From positions 1 to 55,492 of the forward strand of contig JBBBWG010028434.1 of NCBI GenBank assembly GCA_037176905.1: 55,492 bases of DNA. The letters are read 5' to 3'. The translations under genes and the position numbers were made by a program. The stretch is from Azolla pinnata. Lineage: Eukaryota > Streptophyta > Polypodiopsida > Salviniales > Salviniaceae. A model generated the notes under the pieces. That model had not been told where the DNA came from and did no database searches. It saw only the letters and a list, made by a program, of their open reading frames with translations. Of this stretch, positions 33,113 to 46,400 are shown piece by piece; position 1 is the first letter of the stretch, and each line of letters begins with the position of its first letter.

Positions 33113-33691
33113 TTAGTAGTAGAGGTCGAGGTCGAAAGAGAGAGTCCAGTGGGCGGGGGCGATGTTGTCGATGGCGACGCGCTTGGACACGGCGGCGCCG
33201 CGCGCTGCCAGGAAGTCGCCCGTGCCGCCGACCACGGCGAGCGTGCGCGTGTCCAGCGACTCGTCCTCCTGGCCCATGATGGAGATGGTTCCCGTGTAGT
33301 CCCCCGACGTGATGGTGGCCGTGAACACGTGCAGCAGCACGTAGCCCTGCTTCGAGTCGAAGACCCAGAAGCCCTGGGCGACGCCGATCTGTGTGTCGTT
33401 GCCGCGCGATGGGCCCGACGTGATCGGGTTCTCGAACGTCGACCGGATCCCGAAGCTCGTCGGGTTCGGCTGGCTCAGGCTCAGCGGCCCCGCGCTGTAC
33501 ACCGAGTCGAACACCGAGTTGTTCGCCGCCGGATTGTACACGCGGTTGTGGATGTAGAAGGTGAAGCTCGCGGGGCCCTGCGGCGGCTTGCGCCGTGACG
33601 AGGGGCGCCCAGCTGCTGCGCCTAGTGTTGCCGCCGTCAGTACCAGCAGCACCGCGCCCAGCAGCAGCAAGGGCATCTTTGAACTAGCCAT
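33113..33691 (-). CDS. Dirigent protein 1 (192 aa)
   Basis: The start at 33691 (AATATGGCTAG) is chosen over the in-frame 33769 because it gives exactly the same length as the neighbouring paralogue and an immediate signal peptide (MASSKMPLLLLGAVLLVL...). The mature domain shows FTFYIHNRVYNP, FENPITSG, GVAQGFWVFDSKQG, FTATITSGDYTGTISI and VVGGTGDFLAARGAAV, the order of conserved blocks in dirigent proteins. It ends in FDLDLYY. Dirigents are secreted beta-barrel proteins that steer stereoselective coupling of phenoxy radicals in lignan and lignin-type chemistry. NNS and NDT are potential N-glycosylation sites. It is intronless, as is common in the family. The specific substrate cannot be told. 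A CAT-rich tract (33717-33745) precedes the start. Confidence 0.92.
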   Translation of the reverse strand: MASSKMPLLLLGAVLLVLTAATLGAAAGRPSSRRKPPQGPASFTFYIHNRVYNPAANNSVFDSVYSAGPLSLSQPNPTSFGIRSTFENPITSGPSRGNDTQIGVAQGFWVFDSKQGYVLLHVFTATITSGDYTGTISIMGQEDESLDTRTLAVVGGTGDFLAARGAAVSKRVAIDNIAPAHWTLSFDLDLYY

Positions 33692-34094
33692 ATTGGCACA
33701 GCGCCTAGTCCAGATGGATGATGATGATGATGATGATGATGATATTGCTACTGGCGACGACAACAGCAACGGCGGCGATGTGGTAACTGCTGTGGCGCGG
33801 GCGCTGTAGTGATCGGATGGATTTCCTTTATATGTTTGGTTTGATTTGAATATCGGAAATGATCACTGACTAACAAAAATCATGCACTAGTAATCAAAGT
33901 TGCTTAACAACAGAACTAAGTTGCGGATCATTAATATTGTTGCCGGATAATTACTGGGATCGGGAGGAAGTGCCTCTGCTGTGTGCTAAGCACTAGAAGG
34001 GGGGCTATAAGCTTGCCGGATGCAGCGTGTTTGTAGATGGCGGAGTACAAGAGCTGCTTGATGATATTGAGAAAGCCCTGCTGGTGATTGTCTC

Positions 34095-34102
34095 TATTTA
34101 TA
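34095..34102 (-). promoter_or_regulatory. TATA box of dirigent 1
   Basis: On the minus strand AGCTATAAATAGAG lies about 400 bases upstream of the ATG. The same AGCTATAAATAnAG core occurs upstream of dirigent 2, which supports it. Confidence 0.55.
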
Positions 34103-34109
34103 GCTAGAC

Positions 34110-36777
34110 TTGTTTAGTATTCATATGATCATGCAGATTATGGGATGATAATTGTGAGCGACTTGCTCGCCGGCTGGATTAGGATAATGTGGGCGGTGTA
34201 TTGACATAGTCGCGATCATTATCATCAGTCACATAGAGTGTAGATAACATCGAACGAAGTCAGATGGGCGCTCTAGTGCCGCGTTCCGGCACATCCGGCC
34301 GCGGCAGGAAACCATAATCATTTCAGGTAGTACGACTTTTTGTTTTTCGAACTTTGTGATGCAAATGGAGATCTCGGCGTAGATGACTTTATAAAGGTGT
34401 TCCGATCATGCGCGTTGACAGTTTCCGTCTGCCAGAAATGGCCACGTAGCGACGAATTATAATAAGTCAACACCGTTGATTAGGTGGTGAATATTTATGC
34501 AAGTCCACACTCGCAACGTTGTAATTAGTAAGAATAATCAAAGCTGGGCATATTCACCTCCACGGCTGTAACTTGATTAATCAGTAAGAATTCCGGATTA
34601 ATATTGAAGCTGCAAGCTCATGCATGCATTAACGATATTGACAAATTTACTACAGCTCATTAATCCAGCTAGCTGTGATTATCAGAATAACTTAACCCAA
34701 ATTAGAATGTACTAAAGACCAATATAATACAATTATGGCTGCACGGTCAATCCAATCTTGCAGATCTCGAATATTTAAATCTTGTCCGTCTGATCAGATC
34801 ATTAGGCGCCGTGTAGTAATGAAATGGACATGATCAGGCTTAAGTGCGAATTCAGCAATGTCACACATTCACGCACGATTTCCTTGCGCATTCTGATGAT
34901 CTAATCTCGCGAATTATTGCACAAAACACCGTTTACAATTGCCAATGCACAACTTGCTCCGCTCCCTCAATTAATTTTCACATTTATTTAACTTCGAAAT
35001 AGCTTTATATTCGGATTAAAGAACACATCCAGCTATTATTGACATAGTTTATTTATAGGCCAGTATATTTCAGTTAAAAAGGTGTATTAAAACTCTAAGG
35101 CATAATTTCTTAAAATTATTACCCTTACCTGTATGAGATACTAGTTGCTATGTCCAATATATATATATATCTAGGTTTTTGTTTCCATTCAGCTTCTAAG
35201 TTCTCCCTAATTTTAACTTTAATTAATCGCTTTGCTCCAAATACCAAACCAATATTTTAAATTTTTCTAGGTAGTTGGCGCACTAACATCGTTGCCTTAA
35301 TATCGATCAGACAAGTGAAAATTGGCGAGCAATAATGGGGACATGAATAATATACTAAAAGAATTTGAGATGCTGCGGATTGTTGAGCACCGACATAATA
35401 TAATATATATGCGTTCTGATATCGATAATGGTGGTTTCGAATTATCAACCTCTTAACTATATGATAAAAAGAATATGGATAAGTAACTACTAATCTGCGC
35501 GTTAATGAAGATGATTTGGTCCCTATGCTTATAAGAAGCATCGATCAGCTTCTGGATCGATATCATCAAAGTTTTGTCCAGGAATATAATTTCAGTTAGA
35601 AATATATGAAGTCCAATCACTTCCATAACTTCAACATCGGGATTATGCAAGAAACAGTTGTGACTACGTCTGCAAGAGATTGGATATTTATGCTGGAATT
35701 CAATGCATAAAAAACCAGCCGATCATATCAAATTCAAGCTGGAAAACTGTCAACTATAAGCATGGAACACGGATCACTGCCGGCTGTTATATTATAATTG
35801 AATGGTGCTGAGCCCACCAAACGTAATATTTTAGTTTATTAATGGTTCATTATTGCCCCCACTAACTACCTCAGGTCGCTGAACAACACTTGATCGCAAC
35901 GTTAATGTCTTTGGCAGATCATCATCACCAATCCTATTGCTTCTCGAAATCATAGATCCTTATAGTTTCCACGTGGCAAGAACTGTAATACATTTATCAA
36001 TTCAATATTGGATCAATTACAAAACGATTGTGATGAAAGAAACGGCCGTAATAGATCGTATATATATTGCGCCGAGCTGAAATACGGTAGAATCGCCAAT
36101 TGATATAATTAGGAGATAGATCAAAGAAAGAATAATGTGTCAGATCCGTTGCTCAATGGACGATTGTATAAACTGAATCATCTAACTGTCGTGGATTGTG
36201 ATGGCCGTAAAGTAGAATCGGAATTAGAATATCACTTGATTCATAAATAATGGGCTCAGCACAGGGATCTTGCACTAGGGTATCATTTGATTACGCACTT
36301 TATAATAATTACTTGCAGCAAACGCTGTAAGCCGCTTGCCACAAATATTTTTTGTGCAATACCTCGGCGCATCATGATCACAAGCAGGCGCTGCAATTGC
36401 AAGAAGATATTGCTGATCAAATTAAGCGCAGCAACCACCAATGATCATATTAGATGCAAGTGTTGCAGCTATCGCTAATTGTGAAGAGAATCAGCTTGTA
36501 ATTTGATGCGGCCGTGAACCAAAGAATTACACTACAGCACTTATATATTATTATAATGATGAGCTAGATCTTATTCATTGTGCTGCAGTACATGGTTCAG
36601 AATTTACAAACTGACGTGTTCCAGCGCAGGGATAATATTGGATCGAAAGCCAGAATTACATTGAGCACCGCTCCCAGACTCTGCATCATGAGCCGATCAC
36701 TATGCATATTGAAGGAATATATAGAATGGATATTGATCATGGGAATTGTATGTGGAAGCAATTGAGCAGCAGCATGA
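34110..36777. other. Intergenic between the dirigent genes, no gene seen
   Basis: AT-rich (about 60-65%) unassigned sequence. An (AT)n run at 35158-35170. No ORF resembles a known family. Confidence 0.5.
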
Positions 36778-37356
36778 TCAGTAGTAGAGGTCGAGGTCGA
36801 AGGAGAGGGTCCAGTGGGCGGGGGGTACGCTGTCGAAGGCGACGCGCTTGGAAACGGCGGCGCCGCGCGCCGCAAGGAAGTCGCCCGTGCCGCCGACCAC
36901 GGTGAGCGTGCGCGTGTCCAGCGACTCGTCCTCTTGGCCTATGATGGAAATGGTTCCCGTGTAGTTCCCCGACGTGATGGTGGCCGTGAACATGTGCAGC
37001 AGCACGTAACCCTGCTTCGAGTCGAAGACCCAGAAGCCCTGGGCGACGCCGATCTGCGTGTCATTGTCGCGCGACGGGCCCGACGTGATTGGGTTCTCGA
37101 ACGTCGACCGCACTCCGAAGTTGGTCGGGTTCGGCTGGCTAAGGCTAAGCGGCCCCGCACTGTACACGGAGTCGAACACCGAGTTGTTCACCGCTGGGTT
37201 GTACACGCGGTTGTGGATGTAGAAGGTGAAGCTCGCGGGGCCCTGCGGCGGCTTGCGCCGCGCCGACACTGCCGTCGGGCCTCCGGCCGCTGCCGCCGCC
37301 AGCGCAATGATCAGCAGCGCCAGCAGCTTATGCAGCATCATCGTTGAATTAGCCAT
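36778..37356 (-). CDS. Dirigent protein 2 (192 aa), tandem paralogue
   Basis: Same length as dirigent 1 and same strand, 3.1 kb away. The N-terminal 30-35 residues are a different signal peptide (MANSTMMLHKLLALLIIALA). From KPPQGPASFTFYIHNRV onwards only about a dozen substitutions separate the two mature proteins. All dirigent blocks are kept (GVAQGFWVFDSKQG, VVGGTGDFLAARGAAV, FDLDLYY). A secreted dirigent role is expected as for its neighbour. The pattern of conserved mature domain with diverged signal peptide and UTR indicates a recent tandem duplication under purifying selection or gene conversion. Confidence 0.92.
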   Translation of the reverse strand: MANSTMMLHKLLALLIIALAAAAAGGPTAVSARRKPPQGPASFTFYIHNRVYNPAVNNSVFDSVYSAGPLSLSQPNPTNFGVRSTFENPITSGPSRDNDTQIGVAQGFWVFDSKQGYVLLHMFTATITSGNYTGTISIIGQEDESLDTRTLTVVGGTGDFLAARGAAVSKRVAFDSVPPAHWTLSFDLDLYY

Positions 37357-37523
37357 TTCAGCGCTATATATGGAATATTAGTTAATCACTTGCTGATGGA
37401 TGATAATTTACTAGCAGCTGTACGGCTGCAGTGCTACTGATTCCTTCTCAATGATCTCTATCGTATGTTTGGTATGATGCACTTGCAGCAAGGAAACACG
37501 ACGTCTTGAATGATTACTAGAGT

Positions 37524-37529
<6 letters not shown>

Positions 37530-37575
<46 letters not shown>
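37530..37575. repeat. (GA)n microsatellite in dirigent 2 leader
   Basis: Over 40 bases of GA, read as (CT)n on the coding strand, between the TATA element and the ATG of dirigent 2. Confidence 0.95.
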
Positions 37576-37576
<1 letters not shown>

Positions 37577-37677
37577 CCGATATTGAGGATTGATTTGATG
37601 AATTATTATATGATTTTCTCTTTGAAACCGACGGGAGGCCTTATTCTGAGAATTGAGATAGGATGAGTGAACCTCTG

Positions 37678-37685
37678 TATTTATA
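37678..37685 (-). promoter_or_regulatory. TATA box of dirigent 2
   Basis: On the minus strand AGCTATAAATACAG lies about 325 bases upstream of the ATG. It matches the element of dirigent 1. Confidence 0.55.
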
Positions 37686-37979
37686 GCTTCCCCGGCGATG
37701 GTGATCATGGGCCTGCCGCAAGCTGCTGTTAATTAACTAATTAATAATAAGTCTACTCCACCCTACGACTTTGTCAAGGAAGCAATGTCCTGATTGGACT
37801 CTAATTATTCTTCAGATATGCTATATTGCAGCATTGAAGGCGTCAAGCATTGCATTATACAAAGATTAATATTAGCCGAATGCCGATGTCAAACGATTGA
37901 TGAGTCCTTGACGTGGGATCATCATCCCTGCAACTACATAGCTCGTTCATCATTCGGCTGGCCAGTGCCATTATACTAA

Positions 37980-40900
37980 TTTGCGCCAGGCATTATTCTA
38001 AGTACTGCTTTGCACCGCATGTTGGTCACGAGTAATTCGTAGATTGCATATGATCAGCTGTATGTATTTTATATTGTCGATGATGGTGCACTACTGAGTT
38101 GATTCTCATATTCCCGGCGCTTAATTAGTCAAGACCTGCAATTATACATCTGCAAAACATTTGCACAAGTAGGCGGTGGATCACAAGCGCTCCACGCTGA
38201 AGTGTGTACATTGCACTAAATATGCGGTTGCACTACAATTGGTCATGAATTAGATCATTTATATATGCTAATTATAAGCGGCTTGACTGCACAGTATTGT
38301 GCCCAGCAATAATATCGTTTCTAATTTATAGGAAATCTGTAATGAGCGTAATTAGGATTAATTCTTTCTGCGATGATCTTGCAGACAAGGTTTGCATGCA
38401 TGATCTCTGAATCGATCATTCAAGTTCGGATCGTGACGTGATTCATGTTGATCTTTAATGGACGTCCACATTAAAACTTATTGCACAAAATATGAGCATG
38501 CCGTTTGGCCTGACCAAGACAATCAATCGCAGAACCAAGTTGGTAGTTGGAGCAAATTATAGTTACTGACCTAATCATTGACAGAAATTTTGGTTTTTCA
38601 AGTATCAGATCGTCTATTGGTCACGTTGCTAGACTAGATAAAGGATCTATTACCCCAAAAATCATCTAATTAAGGGCTAGACGTGCCAAATTAGACATGA
38701 TTTATCCAAATTAATGCATGCAGTTTTAATATCTATCAGGACGGTTTTGCACTGATTGAGTGTGGATCAAGGAAGCGTTACAAAGCTCATAACTGTGATA
38801 TCCCAAGATTAGAAAAGATAATGGTAAATGGTTGGGAGGATGCATATTCTAGCTGGAAAGGCAAGTTAAAATTAAGAAAGAAAAGGCCAATTGCGTTCAT
38901 ATTAGATCTGAGATGCAGGCAATCAGCACCACTTGTATTTTTAATTTAACGGAAAGATCGTGATGAGTATATATTCAAGTACTATGCCGCTGAATCCGCG
39001 GCCATGTAGAAATCTCAAACACTAATAGGTATATGAACAAGCTTGGCCGGTATAAAATTAGGCATTAACGCGCTCCATCCAAAGTTGGGCTCATGTGGTG
39101 AACGAATCAATGTATCAACGATCCCATTTTTCACGCGGATCACTTGCAATTTTATTCAAAGTGTCACGTAATAAGATGTCACTGCAATTAGATCAAAAGC
39201 CCGCGTTGACAATATTATAATAGATGGATTTTTGTTTGAGATTAATTATCTTGGAGCTCATATAATCGCAGATCATGGTCATCAGACCGGCCGCCCTAAT
39301 TACATTGACTTTGTAATGTGTCAGCAGGCTAGATCAGATGCGTTCACATTTTCCAATATTCAGCGCCTAACCGTGTGAATATGACTGGAGAGCAGATCAA
39401 TGTCTGGGCGATCTGTAAAGCCAACTTCAGTTCGGAAGGAGGTGGCAAATCGTCATTCATGAGTTCACAAACAGATCGACAACTCTCGAATAAAACTGTT
39501 GGATTCTTCACTCACACTTCTAGTACTTCTTTTAGTTGCACATGATCATGACTAATTCCTTAGTGGGCTTTCAACTTTTAACAATGTGCGCCCACTCCGG
39601 CCTCCTCTTTTCTGCACATGACCACCACCACTTCGACGTTTTAGACGCTTGTTTCAGTTCGTAGGACATGGCCGCTGATCACAGCGCGTCTATGAATCCA
39701 ACTAACGACTTCTGTGCAGCTAGCTGGTCGTGACTAATCCTCATCTAACATGGAATCGGCCATGGGTGATCAAGCTAAGTCTATATACTTATTCTCCTAG
39801 ACGGTGTCCATAATAATATATTTTGGCACACTTACTGACAGCATAAGATAACATTGATGAATTACTGAACTGCATGCGATCCATATTATAATTAGCGACG
39901 AGATTCCAGAATAGAACATTGTTGCAGACCGGTCAGCCCAGCAGCTCCTTGATCGAATTACCAACTCACCGAATTTCGTGATCCACGTCTAATTACTAAT
40001 TCATCCATCCATATTGGTGACCGATTGTGATGCATTTATAAGGTGTATATCGTTATGCACATGACTGTGTATTCATAATTGTTAGGTATTAATTACTCGG
40101 CCTTTGTAATTTATATGTGGGCTCGTGATCTGGAGGTTCATCAATGCATGATTAGTCCATAGTTGACATGACTAATTATGTGTCACGATACACACACTCC
40201 TTGATTACGGTTTTGCACCGTGAAGGAAATATCGATCATGCAGGAAAGTACAATCTTTCTTAAAGAACTGCAATTTATTAAAGAGCCAGAGATTGAGGAT
40301 GTAAAATATTCTAGACATTGTATAATTTGGTGCAACCTAGAGTAATTCGATTGCACTGAATAATTATTGCAATTGTATGAATTGTGGATTGGATTAGTGC
40401 CGTCTTACTGCATACTACAATTCAAGTTTTTCAGTACCTGATTCGAACCATAACTAGCTTAATGCGGGTAAATTTGATAACTATACATTGGATCAAAAGA
40501 TCGGAGAATTATGTGGAGAAGATAGATTTCAATTGTGAGTGTTAATATTGCTCAACGTGACAGCGTATTTTTGCGCACTTTGACCAGCTTTAGTTGAGGA
40601 GAATCGAAATAGATTTAAGGTCTTCGGATTGGCTTATATTCAATGAATGATCGTTCGACTGCATCCCAAAATATAATATGGTCCAAATAGTACTTACAAC
40701 AATATAATTTGTTTTTAACTTCAATTCGATGGAAAATGTAGGAAGACTATTATTATAGTCGGTGAACAGCGGCGCATCCCAATAATATGCTTAGAAAAAT
40801 CCAAGGATCTGGATCTAAGGGCCGAAGTCACTTTGCAGTGATGTAAGCATTATTGCGTCGGTCGGGTCAAAGCTAGCTGTGAGTGGGGGCAATAGTGACT

Positions 40901-43460
40901 CATCCCCAACAAACTATCATTTCAGGCTTTTTAACGGCTACAGGGCCAGTACTCAGGATCGCATCGATGGATATTGTAATGGTGCCATTCAAAACATAAG
41001 CACTCATTGTATAATTAGACCAATCTTTGCACTAATCTGAACCTTTATCCACAATGGCTTTCGATCACATCACATTGGGTTCTACTATTTGCTTTCTAGT
41101 GTTACGCGCACATAAAAATTGAATTCCAGTTAGAATATTATTGCACACAGCTTGCATTATCGATGCTCCCCATCAAATGGTTCGAATCGAATTTTTACCT
41201 AAAGAATTAGAGCACAGGAAATTTGATCGAGATCCATGTCGGATATGGGAATCACAGAGTACTCATGTTCCCAGTTCTTACTTCAGTACACGGATCGGAA
41301 TATTGTTCTAGAAGCAAGTTGACCGTATATAATTGATAGCTGGGCGATCAGTGGCAATAACTATGTAGCTAGCGCCGACTAGTTATATTGTATGTACTAT
41401 GTCAATGATACAGCCACAAGAGAATGTTAACAGTGAATATTTGTCAGCAAGAAGAAGAGTCAGAGCATTTGTAGAATTGATTCCTTCTAGACACATTGAA
41501 GCTGCTTGTTGTGTGGCCAATCCGCAAAACCAAGTTGAAGCTGATCATGTGTTGATGGATTAGTTGTAGGGCATCAAAGGCAATAGAGGGGGTCATTAGC
41601 TAGCGTGTGGAATCATGCCGATGTGACTGATGATGATGACTGATATTATATCCCATTAAGTTGGATTTAAAAGACCACTATTAGAGTGTGAACGTCTAAA
41701 ATGACATGTGCATAGGTAAAGTCCAATTAAAATTGCAAGGATTAAGTTGATATGCAGCAGCTAGTAATGACGTTAAATCGGTATCATCCATAGCGTATCG
41801 ATCAAGCATTGGTATTGAGTAGTAGCGCTGTTGGATTCTCATGAGCCAATATTATAGTGGTGTTAGATTCTCATGAGCCAATATTATAGTGGCGTTAGAT
41901 TCTCGTGATGAGTACAATCAGATTGGACGTAGCTCTGAAAATGCAGGCGTAATGTAATGTGCAGTGATTAATAAGCTCAATTATTAGGCGCTGCAGATGA
42001 TGCCTAGCTCGCTCATATGATTTAGGCCCGACCCGTGCACACCGCCTGCATTCATGTATTGGCCCATGATGTTTGAAAATGCAATATGATCACTAGCTAT
42101 TTTCATGTACTACGTCAATCGCAATTCGCGCCCACTAGATCAACTCCATTAAGGATGATGATGATTCAATACCAGTATTGCCATGCTCAGATCGCTCTAT
42201 ACGTTAATGTCCTGTTCTTAATATAGATTAGAGCTCCAATATATAATTAACAGCAATCGATGGGCCGTCAGCTGTGGATCAAGAGTCCAAATGAATCGAT
42301 TTGATTGCTGTTAAATGTAGATCACCTACTGCAACTCAATGTTGGTGATTATGATCAGTATTTCAATGCAAAATCTTAGACAATGTTCGGAGAATTAGAC
42401 CACCTGCAAAATGTTGGAGAATTAGATAAAGATTTCAAAGGAAGTTGATTGGCGTGTGGTCAATTAAATCTACTATCTGGTCCAAAGCAAGAAAAAAACG
42501 GCGCGTGAAACCCCAATTTATTATCATGATTCATGCAAACTTGCTTACAGTTTTATGAAGCTTGGAAAAAGGAAAATCAAAGTGCACACTTTTCAAGAGT
42601 ATATTATAAGCTGCAGTGAGCCTAGTTCCCAGATCAATCTTTGCTGATGATTGATCTTCGACAATAACATTTATAAGAATTAGCACCACTTCGACCATGT
42701 AAGAATCAGATAATCAGGATGGTTGCTGATCATCGAATTTGGTGAGCGATTAGCACAACCACAATCGAAATCCAACCATCGTGACAATTACATTTGAAAG
42801 CTTGCAGCCATCCTTGCGTCCAGTCGCAAATGTTCCTGATCTAGTTAGGAATACCCGTTAGCAACTCTCATCTGATCAAATCTTTTCAGATGGTTGTAAC
42901 TGAAGTCCATTGATGTGATCCACAATCAATCGTATCATTTCTTAACTAGCTTGGATTTGGCTCCAATCACTGATCTTCTGTGACTCTAAATAATATATAA
43001 GGCTAGCTGTGAGTGAAAACCCAAACAACCTCGCCAGGCTATACAATTTGATCCGCAAGATAATCCTGTTTACCCGCAAGTTAGCTAAAGATGGGTATTA
43101 CTAGTGTTCTTCCAATAATTACCCCTGATTATATACGAAACCCCTACCAATCAACACCCGACAATTACAAATGTGATTAAATCATATGCATCCTAATCAG
43201 AAACCTCGACATTGCACCTGACAACCTTCCCCGACATGGTCGACATCCAAACTCCACTGCTGAAACTTGTTGCCGATGATCATCTAGCAGCTGCTGGCTG
43301 CACTAGTGCTTCAATGATTTAGGCATGATCTAATTATAACAATGCCGGGCTCATGAGTACCAAACTAATATACAAATATCTAATTACAATCAGTCTAGAA
43401 TCAGGCAATATTCAGGTTAGGGCGTGCCACCTTGAGCAATTAATGCTTGATGTATAGTTA
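37980..43460. other. 5.5-kb stretch with no gene seen
   Basis: No open frame over about 60 codons on either strand and no recognised motif. AT-rich, with frequent GATCA/AATTA words. Contains one 32-bp triplicated repeat (41829-41912). It may include distal promoter sequence of dirigent 2 and the 3' flank of NLP. Confidence 0.6.
41829..41912. repeat. 32-bp tandem repeat, 2.5 copies
   Basis: GTTAGATTCTCATGAGCCAA plus TATTATAGTGGT recurs at 41830, 41862 and 41894 (third copy partial and diverged). Spacing is 32. Confidence 0.95.
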
Positions 43461-46400
43461 TTAGTCTGATCCTCCTCCGATGACGACCCCCGTCACGCGA
43501 TCGCGCACCATGAGCTTGATATGGCTACCCCCCGAAAACTTGAGGATATCGAAGCACTCGTCCAAGTCCGCATTACAAGTGAACATGACCCATTCGTCGT
43601 CGTCATCGAGGTACTTCAAATCGAACGCGTCCATGTTCAGCCTGAACCTCGTCGCCACCTCCTTCTGTATGTCGGCGTACATCGACTGAAAGCTCGCCTT
43701 GAACCGTATAGTGTCATCTCCATACTTGACCTTCACGGTGATCATCATCCCCAAGCGTTCTAATTCGGAAGCGTGTGCTAATTTGGCCCCCCCGCGTTGG
43801 GAGCTGCCGATGGACGCGGGTGAGCCCGCGGAGTCGCTAGTGCCGGATCCCAATTGCAAGCTGCTCGATGGAGGATCGAACCTGCCCCGACGATGATAAT
43901 TCGCAGCTCGCGGATATCCAAGCTGAACTAGAGCATCTGAGTGTCGATGATCGGCTGGCTCATGGGCTGAGTATTGCTGGCTGGTGATCTTATGCTCATC
44001 GGCCTGCAATTCAACCTTGGGCTTCATCTCGTGATCGTCGAGGACAATATCGGGCAAATATGATCTGCTGGCTGCATGCCCGCTTGCCGATTCGATCACC
44101 GCTTGATAGTGGGATCGACTGTCAGCTGGTGCGCTAGTGTTGTCAAGGTGGTGCATAATTGCGTCAGCGCCCGGCCCAGGCCTGGCTGCGAGCGCGGTAT
44201 AGGCTTGCAAGCATCCATGAACGCGCGACTCCAGCTTGATCACTCCGCCGCGATGCCATCGGCTATCGTCGGTCGATTTCAGCATGTTGTCATGAATCCT
44301 CGACATATTTGGCTCGTCCGGAGCCAAGGCCTCCTCGGCATTATATGCGACAGAGCTGAGTTGCTCACTCGGCTCGGCTTTGGCTGGGCCGGAGCTCAAG
44401 CCGTCGATTAGAGATGTCCCTGGATATGGAACGATTTAAAAGAACGGCACGATTCATGACGCGGTGGCTGCTTCAACAACATCAGGCTCATGACCTAATT
44501 AACCTAGTAAGAATTAAACCCTAGATGTAATTAATGGACCTGCACAAAGCTGCAGGATCAGCATAGCTAGCCAGCAGCTAGCTGCTGCCCTGATGAATGA
44601 ATAATTACCTGAGATCAGTACTCCACCGTCGAGCTGCTTCTTGTGATCATCGTAACGACATTGTTGCGGAAGCTGCGCCGAGCCAATCCGGGCGCTTCGA
44701 GCAGTGTACATCATGTGATGAATATCAGACGTGGAGGCGCTAGTATCATACGGCAGCTTAATTATGGCCTTGTCCGCCACGTGATGATCATCGACGTTCG
44801 AGATCTCCGGCGCTGGTGCCATGATGGCTCTGCAGGATTGCAGGCCGCTGCCGCATGAGCTTTCGGCGCCGATCATATGAGGAAAGCTAGCTGCAGCCTG
44901 ATTATAATATTCATGGTGCTGATGATCAGTCTGCGCCGTTAAGCTTAGATGAGGCGCTTCTTGGGCAACGTGGGGCGCGGTGGCTTTTCCATGGGGCGCC
45001 GATAGATCAAGCGCCGTAATAGTGGTGCTAGTACACTGCGATAAAGAAGAAACATCGGCACTCGTCTGTGCCATCGATGTCGGAACACAGCACGGCGTGT
45101 TTATATCATTATTATTATTATAAGCAGAGCGCGGCGACAAAGTTTGTTTTTTTGTTAACACTACTGTAACACCCGAACAGCAACGTTCCGGAGACTTACT
45201 AGCTGGAGCAGCCGCAGGCTGCATCATCATGAATGCGGCCCGGGCGCCCGCTGCAGCTACTGAATCGATCGACATCAGCGGCCGCTTGGCCCCGCGACAA
45301 TGTCTAGCGGCGCTGCCAGTACTCTGCGCCTGCGGCTGCATCCCATTCACGGCACCCGCCACCGACACCAGCTCGTCTTTCAAGCTCTCGATCTTGCTCG
45401 CCCCGTCCGCATATTGGACCGAGTCGATCACTCCCTGGAGCTTCTTCAGCGATCTGCTCACCTTGTTGATCTTCCTCGACGGCCACCTCGATATCCCGTG
45501 CTGCCTGCAGATCCGCTTCAGCGTCGTCGGGCAAACTATACCGACGACCACGATCCAATCCCGATCAATCTCTGAATGAATATATGTATGTACTAGGTTT
45601 TAAGTACTGTAATATACTTAGAGCTAATTGGATCAATATGCCCATACCGCCGATCGTCTTGGCCGCGTCCTTCAAACTGCCCGCAAAGTATTGCTGCAGC
45701 ACGCTCAAGCTTATGGTCTTCTCCATCACCCCTCTCCTCCGCATGTCCAACCGCCTTTTACTACCCGCAGCAGCACCATGATTAATCATATCGTGGTCGA
45801 CGATATGATGATGATCCTTGGTGATCAGCTGGATATTGCCATCGGAAGCAGTGGCAGCAGCAGCAGCAGCAGTCGTAGTGGCCAAAACTAGCTGGGACCG
45901 TCCCGGACCAGATGCAGCTTGATCTGAGTCTATTGAGGTCAGCACAGCGCTGTTTGTGTGTTGATCTTTATCCGCCGATATTATCAGCCCCGGATGGCTG
46001 AATGCTTGCAGACCTTCGGCAAGAGCAGCGAAATGAGCGCCTGCCGGTACGATCATGTGGTGCGTTAGCGGCGCCCCAACGTGGGAGGGGTCTAGAGCAC
46101 TGATGTCGACAGGCGGGTCGAGCTGGTCTTGCAGGGGCGCTGTCGACAACATCATCGACGATAATATCGATGGTTGTCCGCGCCGAGCGCCCCCCGGCAT
46201 GGCACTTGAGAGCACCGCGCCGCCGTCCTTGATGAGAAGATCCGGCGGCCCATGAAGTCGTGATCCATCATCTGCATCATGATCATGAGCAGGCGGCGCT
46301 GTGACTAGCTGCGATCCGAGCACCGTTGACCTCAGATGATGATGGGTACTCCGGCCTAACGCGGCCAGCTGATCTGCATGAATAGGCTGGCGCACTAGCA

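Noticed and set aside
37980..43460. Absence of long ORFs as evidence for a structural RNA locus
   Set aside because: An AT-rich 5.5-kb stretch can lack ORFs over 60 codons by chance; no RNA structure or known ncRNA motif was seen.
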